Assembly (NCBI GenBank): GCA_031285575.1 | Contig: JAITVX010000161.1 | Location: 1 to 11,568, forward strand | Direction of reading: 5' to 3' | Source: Bacteroidales bacterium | Lineage (GTDB): Bacteria > Bacteroidota > Bacteroidia > Bacteroidales > VadinHA17 | DNA: 11,568 bases | Shown: in pieces, positions 6,453 through 11,568 of the stretch | Numbering within the stretch: position 1 is the first letter of the stretch | Layout of the letters: the number at the start of each line of letters is the position of its first letter | The notes under the pieces: model-generated | What the model was told of the DNA's origin: nothing | Seen by the model: the letters and a program-made list of their open reading frames with translations, nothing else | Databases searched by the model: none | Program-made: the position numbers and the translations under genes

Positions 6453-8478
6453 AATTACTTTAGTAAGTATCGCATCTTTATTACTGTTTGGAAGTACTGT
6501 CAATGTATTTTCCAACCCGGTAGATATGGAAAAAGCCAGAATTGTAGCCCAAAACTTTATGGGCAAAAGCCGTAGCGCTTCCAAAAACATATCGGATGTT
6601 GTTACCGAGCAATTTGAAAGACAAAATTCTTTTTACGTAATTAATTTTCATGAAGGCGGCTGGGTGATGGTTGCTGCCGATGATATAGCCATACCTGTAT
6701 TGGCGTACAGCGCCGGCGGCGTGTATCGCACAGAGGACGAAAAGCCACCTGCTTTTCGTTATTTAATTGACGAGTATAAGGAACAGATAGATATTGCCCG
6801 CCGGACAGAATTGAAGCGTACAGATGAAATTAAGGAAAAATGGGAAAACCTGCAGACTTATGAAAGCAACACAATGTCGAAATGCCGTGTGCCACAAAAG
6901 TCTGCCATTTTGAATACAGGAACATATACTCCCGGCGATTCGCTCCTTTATGATCCCGCAAGAGGGTATGTTTCATGGGGACAAATCAGAAACAATAGCG
7001 GAACATGTGCTCCTTCATATAATGCCAAGGCTCCCAAAACTGCCTTTCTGGGTTTGTTTGACAACTGTGACTGTTACGACCGTCCGCCCGTTGGATGCGG
7101 TGCAGTAGCTATGGGGCAAGTGATGTGGTACTGGCAGTGGCCCAAAACATCGACTTACAGAGCCTATAACTGGAACTTGATGCCGTATAAATTAACGAAC
7201 CAGTCCACTCAAGCAGAGGGCGACGAAATAGCCAATCTGCTGCGCGATTGCGGCGTAGCTGCCGATATGTGGTATGCCTGTGCCGGGTCATTTACCTTTC
7301 CAGACGACATACAAGAAGCCTTGACAGACGATTTCGGTTTTAAATCTGCAAGACTTGTAGATAGAGACGACTGGGGGTTGGCATGGAATAACCTTATAAA
7401 AACGGAAATAGACTGCAGACGGCCTGTCATCTATAAAGGGGAGAAAAGTTTATTGAGCACCGAGAAACACTATTTTGTTATTGACGGATACAGTGCCACC
7501 GATACTTATTATTTTCATATAAATTTTGGGTGGCGAGGGGCTGACAATGGTTTTTTCTATTTAAACAATATTACACCAGACGGTGATAATTTCAATAAAA
7601 GACATACCGCCATAATCGGTATATCGCCCACCTATGCAGAAAATGTTAATATAACAGATGTTCCTTATACCACTGTAACAGGTAACATGGTAGTAGAAGC
7701 CCAACAAAACATATCGCTGCCTGCACCGGGAAAAAGTCTGATTGTAGAAAACGGAGCTTCGCTTACGCTTGTTGCAGGCAATTCAATAACCCTGAATCCG
7801 GGTTTTGAAATAAGACCGGGTGGAACGTTTACAACAAATATAGAGCCGGCGTATTCAACCGGAGCCATGGATATCACAGTATCTTTCTGGCCATCCGAAA
7901 TTCAGGGTATCGGTGTAATATTAATGGCCAATAATGCCAATTCTTTTGATTTTATTGCAAAAGATGGTTCCGGAAATACTGTTCATCGAAATGCCGGGCT
8001 GATTCAAAGTAATATATTTATACCGTGGTATGTAGGTTTTTTATCATCAGGCGGCATTTACACCTGTACGATACGGTTAAGGAACAACTACGGGCGTATT
8101 CTTGAACATACATGGAATGTTGAGTTTATACCAAGCTCATCAAAATCATCTACCAACAGCGATACCACCAATAATTACCTTCAAGAATTTTCGGCACCGC
8201 CATCCGGTGATTTTTCCGAAACCATAGCCCTCACCGCAGACGACATTGTAATATACCCCAACCCCAGCAGTGGCATGGTCAACATCAGTATCGTAAAACA
8301 GTTTTCGGCCTACAGTCTAAAAGTTTACAGTCTTGGCGGCACACTGGTATATGCCGACCGGAACATAACCCAGCCATCGTACAGCTTCGACATGAGCGGA
8401 TTTGCCGACGGAACATACACAGTTCAAATAGCAACAGGAAATAACCTGCTGTCGAAAAAAATCATTCTGTCGCGATAA
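6427..8478 (+). CDS. Secreted C10 (streptopain-family) cysteine protease with T9SS sorting domain
   Basis: A secreted zymogen protease of 683 residues from the start at 6427 (MKKIMMMNR); Met7 at 6445 is also possible. A signal peptide ends near residue 29 (VNVFS). Residues about 30-140 look like the C10/Spi-type propeptide (ARIVAQNFM, then FYVINFHEGGWVMVAADD). The catalytic domain has Cys224 in PPVGCGAVAMGQVMWYWQWP and His348 in HYFVIDGYSATDTYYFHINF, followed by GWRGADNGFFYLN, the streptopain signature. Residues 409-472 form a short beta segment like the 3-coathanger stack domain, then a beta domain. The end (about 605-683, IVIYPNPSSGMVNISIV) is a type A T9SS sorting domain that is normally cleaved after outer-membrane passage. 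Homologues degrade host or environmental proteins after self-cleavage. Its start overlaps the preceding lipoprotein gene. Confidence 0.92.
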   Translation: MKKIMMMNRITLVSIASLLLFGSTVNVFSNPVDMEKARIVAQNFMGKSRSASKNISDVVTEQFERQNSFYVINFHEGGWVMVAADDIAIPVLAYSAGGVYRTEDEKPPAFRYLIDEYKEQIDIARRTELKRTDEIKEKWENLQTYESNTMSKCRVPQKSAILNTGTYTPGDSLLYDPARGYVSWGQIRNNSGTCAPSYNAKAPKTAFLGLFDNCDCYDRPPVGCGAVAMGQVMWYWQWPKTSTYRAYNWNLMPYKLTNQSTQAEGDEIANLLRDCGVAADMWYACAGSFTFPDDIQEALTDDFGFKSARLVDRDDWGLAWNNLIKTEIDCRRPVIYKGEKSLLSTEKHYFVIDGYSATDTYYFHINFGWRGADNGFFYLNNITPDGDNFNKRHTAIIGISPTYAENVNITDVPYTTVTGNMVVEAQQNISLPAPGKSLIVENGASLTLVAGNSITLNPGFEIRPGGTFTTNIEPAYSTGAMDITVSFWPSEIQGIGVILMANNANSFDFIAKDGSGNTVHRNAGLIQSNIFIPWYVGFLSSGGIYTCTIRLRNNYGRILEHTWNVEFIPSSSKSSTNSDTTNNYLQEFSAPPSGDFSETIALTADDIVIYPNPSSGMVNISIVKQFSAYSLKVYSLGGTLVYADRNITQPSYSFDMSGFADGTYTVQIATGNNLLSKKIILSR

Positions 8479-8608
8479 ACCCCCTGCGTAATTACAGCAA
8501 AACATATCTGATGTGTTAAAAATAAATAAAATTGTACAATTGCTGGTAATAGAATTATTTTAATTGCAGTTCTATATCTTATATTTGGTTTAAAATATAA
8601 AAAACACT
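8479..8608 (+). promoter_or_regulatory. Intergenic promoter region of gmhA
   Basis: TATATTTG at 8580-8587 is an exact TAnnTTTG -7 box, and TTTT at 8557-8560 lies 19 bp upstream where a TTTG -33 box is expected (one mismatch). A start site near 8594 would leave a short leader. A 12-bp perfect palindrome, AATTGTACAATT, lies at 8530-8541 just upstream. gmhA can thus be expressed independently of the block before it. Confidence 0.6.
8530..8541. promoter_or_regulatory. 12-bp palindrome upstream of gmhA promoter
   Basis: AATTGTACAATT is a perfect 12-bp palindrome, 16 bp upstream of the putative -33 element of gmhA. In so AT-rich a spacer chance is a real alternative. It could be an operator half-site pair. 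No regulator is visible. Confidence 0.25.
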
Positions 8609-8614
8609 ATGAAA
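8600..8614 (+). repeat. 15-nt direct repeat, right copy
   Basis: Identical to 4131-4145 and likewise spanning an ATG, here that of gmhA. The two copies are 4469 bp apart and bracket the whole accessory block. Confidence 0.55.
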
Positions 8615-9211
8615 CAGTACATAACCGACAACATTGCCCAGCACATCGACACAATCAGCGAAATAGCCGAAACACCCGAAATAATCGGCGCAATACAGGC
8701 CGCCGCAAAACTGATAATAGCCTCGCTGCACGGCGGAGGCAAAATAATGCTTGCCGGCAACGGCGGAAGCGCCGCCGATGCACAGCACATAGCCGCAGAA
8801 TTTATAAACCGCTTCAATATGCGCCGCGAAGCGCTGCCGGCAATAGCGCTTACAACCGACACATCGGTGCTTACGTCGATAGCAAACGACCGCGTGTTCG
8901 ATAAAATATTCTCGCGCCAGATAGAAGCCCTCGGAACACCGGCCGACACCTTTATTGCATTCACAACATCGGGCAACTCGGTCAACATTATCGAAGCACT
9001 TGCCGAGTGCAGACGCCGCGGAATAACAACAATAGCCCTCGCAGGCGCAAAATGCCTCAACGTGGCGCAGTACTGCGACGCAATAATACCGGTACCGTCA
9101 TACAAAACACCGCGCATACAGGAAGCGCACATAATGATATCGCACATACTCTGCGGAATAATAGAACGCGAACTGTGCACCGAACAGCCCGAACCGCAAA
9201 TAGTAATCTGA
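8609..9211 (+). CDS. gmhA: Sedoheptulose-7-phosphate isomerase
   Basis: Converts sedoheptulose 7-phosphate to D-glycero-D-manno-heptose 7-phosphate, the first committed step of heptose biosynthesis and the substrate supply for HddA. The 200 residues form one SIS domain. The phosphate-binding loop is AGNGGSAAD (Ala49 to Asp57), a second sugar-phosphate loop is TTSGNS (Ser121-Ser124), and the active-site region contains AQHIAAEF with Glu64 and RIQEAHIMISH with His174 and His179. These align with the catalytic Glu/His region of E. coli GmhA. Length is typical and it acts as a cytosolic tetramer. It has its own -7 box in the 130-bp gap after the protease gene. Use of ATA for Ile and low T content matches hddA rather than the accessory genes between them. 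Confidence 0.94.
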   Translation: MKQYITDNIAQHIDTISEIAETPEIIGAIQAAAKLIIASLHGGGKIMLAGNGGSAADAQHIAAEFINRFNMRREALPAIALTTDTSVLTSIANDRVFDKIFSRQIEALGTPADTFIAFTTSGNSVNIIEALAECRRRGITTIALAGAKCLNVAQYCDAIIPVPSYKTPRIQEAHIMISHILCGIIERELCTEQPEPQIVI

Positions 9212-9261
9212 ACATACCTTTAATATATAAAAACAAGTATTAACATTAAAACGATTAAAAA

Positions 9262-10026
9262 ATGATTACAAACACAAACTCTCGCTCCTACAACTGCAAA
9301 GATGAAGAACTTCCCTTCATAGCAAGTTTCGTTCTGGCCAACCTCAAGCGCGACCGTCAGGCGTTCAAGAACTTTTCTCCGCGCTACAGCGACGAATACG
9401 TTGCAGCATTCGAGCAGGAAATAAAAGGAATATCCGAGCTCGTCAATCCGCGCACAAACACCAACGACATAAAGCGCATCACCGGATGGCTGTATGGCAA
9501 CCTCGACTCTGCGTTCGACATTGCCCGCTACGTTGAAGGCTACATCAGCATGAGCCATGGCGAAATACCCGTGTCGGCAAGAGATTTCGGCATAGCAAAC
9601 CTCCGCAAGTGCATCAAGGCGCGCGACGCCGAAGGAGCAATAAGCAGCCTCAGGTTCATAAACGCCAACATAGTAAAATACAAAACGGAACTGCAGGCGC
9701 AGGGCCTGAAAGACGAAACAATAAAAACACTCGCTTTCCTGACAGATGAAATAGCAGTATGCAATAACGAACAGTACAAAAACGCCCTTTCGCGCAAAGA
9801 CATCGTGTATAGCAACAAAGATAAGATGAATACCGTAAACGCCAAAATAAAAGAGATATGCAAAACAGGCAAACTGATTTTCCGCCGCTACAACCCAGAA
9901 AAACTCAAGGGCTACACCTTTACATCGCTGCTGAAAGACGTTCGCGTAGTGTATAAAAACACAAAACAAAACGAAATTACTGAAAACAACACGGAAAATA
10001 CAGAAAACAATGCACCGCAACAATAA
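9262..10026 (+). CDS. Hypothetical helical protein, Bacteroidota type
   Basis: A 254-residue soluble-looking protein with no signal peptide or membrane segment, and no family I can name with confidence. It opens MITNTNSRSYNCKDEELPFI and is predicted mostly helical with many charged residues (LKRDRQAFKNFSPRYSDEYV near 29-48; LRKCIKARDAEGAI near 114-127). The last 22 or so residues are a low-complexity N/E/T/Q tail (NEITENNTENTENNAPQQ) that looks disordered. It follows gmhA by 50 bp; a weak TAnnTTTG-like box (TACCTTTA, 9215-9222) lies in the gap, so it may have its own promoter or be cotranscribed. Codon use matches gmhA. The genome context says native chromosome but does not reveal a role. Confidence 0.8.
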   Translation: MITNTNSRSYNCKDEELPFIASFVLANLKRDRQAFKNFSPRYSDEYVAAFEQEIKGISELVNPRTNTNDIKRITGWLYGNLDSAFDIARYVEGYISMSHGEIPVSARDFGIANLRKCIKARDAEGAISSLRFINANIVKYKTELQAQGLKDETIKTLAFLTDEIAVCNNEQYKNALSRKDIVYSNKDKMNTVNAKIKEICKTGKLIFRRYNPEKLKGYTFTSLLKDVRVVYKNTKQNEITENNTENTENNAPQQ

Positions 10027-10250
10027 AACAAACAGGAAAAACGGCAAAACAAAGAAACGCACTGAATAAACAAAGCGGCGCATGAAGAAAATAATACGGC
10101 GCATGTAGTTTACAACAGGGAAAACAGGCAAAACAATACGGCGCACGCAGAAAATAAAATCGCGCACACGGTTTACAAATCGCCGCATTCAATAAACAAA
10201 CAGCCGTACGCAGTAAATTAACAGGAAATGCATTAAAACAAACAGGGAAT
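10027..10250. repeat. Noncoding stretch of imperfect short repeats
   Basis: No convincing frame. The plus strand is strikingly poor in T and carries scattered copies of short words: CGGCGCA at 10076, 10097 and 10139; AACAGG at 10031, 10114, 10220 and 10241; AATAAACAAA at 10065 and 10191; and two related GGCAAAACAA segments near 10043 and 10128. The two AACAGG...GGCAAAACAA segments are about 83 nt apart, suggesting an old degenerate tandem duplication. It may be the decayed extension of the low-complexity tail of the preceding gene. Confidence 0.5.
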
Positions 10251-10529
10251 ATGGCAGACGAAACAGGAAAAATGACAGAACTGACAAAAGATACGCTGCA
10301 TAACAGCAGCGACATGGCCTCTGAACTGGAAGCCATAAGAAACGAAATAGTAAACAACGCAAAACAGTCGATAGCAATAACAAAAGAACTGCTGCAGATA
10401 GTAGAACAGCAAAGCGGCGACACCGACCGGTTTGAAGAACTCGTAAAACAGCACGAAAAACTGATAGAACACACCAACAAACTCACAGAACGCGAAAGCA
10501 GCCTGCAGAAGCTGCGAGGCAATGTTTAA
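10251..10529 (+). CDS. Small coiled-coil protein, hypothetical
   Basis: A 92-residue acidic protein without signal peptide, predicted almost wholly helical with heptad spacing of Leu/Ile (LEAIRNEIVNNA, ITKELLQIVEQQ, FEELVKQHEKLIEHTNKL). Stop at 10527-10529. I recognise no family. Codon use matches the two genes before it. It may be an oligomerising partner of the neighbouring helical protein, but nothing direct shows that. The start MADETGKMTEL is the first ATG; Met8 is possible. Confidence 0.68.
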   Translation: MADETGKMTELTKDTLHNSSDMASELEAIRNEIVNNAKQSIAITKELLQIVEQQSGDTDRFEELVKQHEKLIEHTNKLTERESSLQKLRGNV

Positions 10530-10742
10530 ACAGGTTTCTTGGGAAACAGCACTTAAATACCCTGCCCGTAATTAACGACCCGGAATATGCCATTGCCTAA
10601 TTGGCATACCTGGCACGGTTTGCTTCTGCACATTTGTGTGTTGTACATTTTATTTATAAATGTTTTTTACTTTGAATGCCCGACAATCTGTTATTGCTTA
10701 TAAAAAAGTATTACATTTGAATGTTTAAGTATAATAAACATT
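10530..10742 (+). promoter_or_regulatory. Intergenic region with promoter for the LRR lipoprotein
   Basis: TACATTTG at 10712-10719 is an exact TAnnTTTG -7 box, 23 bp before the lipoprotein start; a clear TTTG -33 box is not seen (TTG at 10694-10696 is too close). A 7-bp inverted repeat, TATGCCA (10586-10592) and TGGCATA (10602-10608), lies further upstream without a T-run. Nothing else is apparent in this gap. Confidence 0.55.
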
Positions 10743-11270
10743 ATGACATTAAATATTCTTAAAATCGCAGTAATAATGCTGGCTTTGGCCGTATCGGCAG
10801 CTTGTACAAAAGACCCGCCTGCCACGCCCGAGGAACCTGCCGCCAATATTACCATGACTACGCAGGCATCTAAAGTGAATTTGGGTTTACAAATGGGATT
10901 AGGAACCGGCAGTATCACCATTGACTGGGGCGATGGCGAAGGAAGCAAAAAGTATGTGCCTTCATATACATCTTCGTGTGCTTACTTAATTGTTGATCAC
11001 TACTATTCAAATACATCTGAACACACCATAACCATTACCGGCGACAGTATTACGGAATTTGGGTGCGCAAAAAATCAATTAACCGCTTTGAATTTAAGTC
11101 AAAATCCAACACTAACGCATTTATATTGCAGCCTGAATCAATTAACTACTTTGGATGTGAGCAAGAATATTGCACTACAAGAATTATATTGTTCCCATAA
11201 TCCATTAACCACTTTGGATGTAAGTATATGTTTATTTTTCCAAAATCCACAAATAACCGTAACGTGCTGA
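10743..11270 (+). CDS. Surface lipoprotein with leucine-rich repeats, apparently truncated
   Basis: A 175-residue lipoprotein. The signal MTLNILKIAVIMLALAVSA ends with lipidated Cys21 (SAAC), followed by a Pro/Glu-rich linker (PPATPEEPAA). Residues about 35-95 form a beta domain with ITIDWGDGEG that precedes LRRs in many Bacteroidota surface proteins. Then come 21-residue repeats encoded by 63-nt DNA units starting at 11076, 11139 and 11202: LTALNLSQNPTLTHLYCSLN, LTTLDVSKNIALQELYCSHN, then LTTLDVS. The third unit breaks at about 11226, where the expected KN..AL is replaced by ICLFFQNPQITVTC and a stop. Relatives usually have many more repeats and a C-terminal domain, so the 3' part has probably been lost by insertion or rearrangement. 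Likely a binding or adhesion protein. Confidence 0.75.
   Translation: MTLNILKIAVIMLALAVSAACTKDPPATPEEPAANITMTTQASKVNLGLQMGLGTGSITIDWGDGEGSKKYVPSYTSSCAYLIVDHYYSNTSEHTITITGDSITEFGCAKNQLTALNLSQNPTLTHLYCSLNQLTTLDVSKNIALQELYCSHNPLTTLDVSICLFFQNPQITVTC
11076..11225 (+). repeat. 63-bp LRR-encoding tandem repeats (2.4 units)
   Basis: Units start at 11076, 11139 and 11202, each beginning YCATTAAC-like or CAATTAAC and containing ACTTTGGATGT or GCTTTGAATTT. The third is cut after GTAAGT near 11225. Such nearly identical in-frame units are prone to gain and loss by recombination. Confidence 0.7.
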
Positions 11271-11275
11271 TTTAC

Positions 11276-11473
11276 TACTCTGTTTTGCATTGAATTGCTT
11301 CCCATTCTGAGGCAAAAAAGGCATCAAAAAGCACAGTTGGGCAAAAGTTCTGTGGCCAAATCATTACCCTTTTTTGACGGTTCTTTTGCTTCGCACTGCA
11401 CCATCTTTACCTTCTCAAATAACTCTGTTTCAATTAATTTTGATGTTTAATTTAATCACTGTCAAACAGAGTA
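11276..11473. repeat. Three copies of ACTCTGTTT before the recombinase gene
   Basis: TACTCTGTTT at 11276-11285 and its exact reverse complement AAACAGAGTA at 11464-11473 form a 10-bp inverted pair 178 bp apart. A third copy, ACTCTGTTT, lies in direct orientation at 11422-11430. The last copy ends 3 bp before the recombinase start codon. The rest of 11271-11476 has no open frame of note. They could be recombinase arm-binding sites, inversion sites or operators. Confidence 0.45.
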
Positions 11474-11476
11474 TTT

Positions 11477-11568
11477 ATGGACACACCAAAGGTGGATTTA
11501 AAGGTTTCCTTCTATCTGAGAAAAGATAAGAAGAGCATTTCAGGTAATGAATTATGCCCCGTAACCGG
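11477..11568 (+). CDS. Tyrosine recombinase/integrase, N-terminal fragment (3' end outside window)
   Basis: ATG 11477 opens a frame that runs off the right edge after 30 codons. The visible part, MDTPKVDLKVSFYLRKDKKS then ISGNELCPVT, fits the arm DNA-binding domain that starts Bacteroidota tyrosine-type site-specific integrases, where a K(V/I)xFYLRK strand is followed by a (L)CPV strand. These enzymes move integrative elements or invert surface-gene cassettes; the catalytic domain is not in view. The upstream 200 bp carry three copies of a 9-bp word, and the LRR gene before it is broken, so it probably marks an element boundary or local recombination locus. Only the family is claimed, from 30 residues. 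Confidence 0.68.
   Translation, partial: MDTPKVDLKVSFYLRKDKKSISGNELCPVT

Noticed and set aside
9220..10188. 322-codon open frame on the minus strand
   Set aside because: Opposite a T-poor plus-strand gene, which removes stop codons; the product is an implausible run of F, V, Y and C. It is a shadow of 9262-10026.
10027..10250. CRISPR-like array
   Set aside because: The repeated words are 6-10 nt, irregularly spaced and imperfect, with no cas genes near.
10523..10532. Palindrome TGTTTAAACA at the stop codon of the coiled-coil gene
   Set aside because: Ten bp, AT-rich, and overlapping coding sequence; chance is likely.
10586..10608. Hairpin TATGCCA/TGGCATA as a terminator for the coiled-coil gene
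   Set aside because: No T-run follows and the stem is only 7 bp with a 9-nt loop.

Overview
The window reads as chromosomal DNA of a Bacteroidota bacterium, most likely a Bacteroidales member that has a type IX secretion system. Five things support this: a tmRNA whose proteolysis tag is GETNYALAA; several exact matches to the Bacteroidota sigma -7 motif TAnnTTTG; start codons without clear Shine-Dalgarno sequences; lipoproteins typical of the group; and a C10 protease ending in a T9SS sorting domain. A Bacteroides sensu stricto host is less likely because that genus generally lacks T9SS. No species can be named from the sequence alone.

Layout. Positions 1-119 hold the 3' tail of a small membrane-protein gene, followed by a strong bidirectional hairpin terminator. 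The ssrA (tmRNA) gene lies on the minus strand at 205-593. Divergent from it is a thioredoxin-fold lipoprotein of the TlpA/ResA type (703-1899). Next come a GT-B glycosyltransferase (1959-3098) and an overlapping heptose-7-phosphate kinase of the HddA type (3095-4132). The isomerase that would precede that kinase in the pathway, gmhA, lies 4.5 kb further on (8609-9211). Together they point to D-glycero-D-manno-heptose made for a surface glycan.

Between hddA and gmhA sits an accessory block (4140-8478). It contains a secreted tail-fibre-like gene broken by one in-frame amber codon, two tandemly duplicated small lipoproteins, a third cysteine-rich lipoprotein, and a large C10 (streptopain-family) cysteine protease whose start overlaps the third lipoprotein. 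The block looks richer in T than its flanks. The same 15-nt start-codon context occurs at both of its edges, which fits an insertion that split a heptose cluster.

Downstream of gmhA are an unrecognised helical protein (9262-10026), a short noncoding stretch of imperfect repeats (10027-10250), and a small coiled-coil protein (10251-10529). A lipoprotein with leucine-rich repeats (10743-11270) then loses its repeat pattern in mid-unit. About 200 bp later an arm-domain tyrosine recombinase begins and runs off the window. That right edge is the likely boundary of a mobile element or of an invertible surface-protein locus.

Most worth a second look are the lipoprotein plus C10 protease cluster, the LRR/recombinase junction with its three copies of a 9-bp motif, the amber-interrupted fibre gene, and a perfect palindrome upstream of the ssrA promoter.
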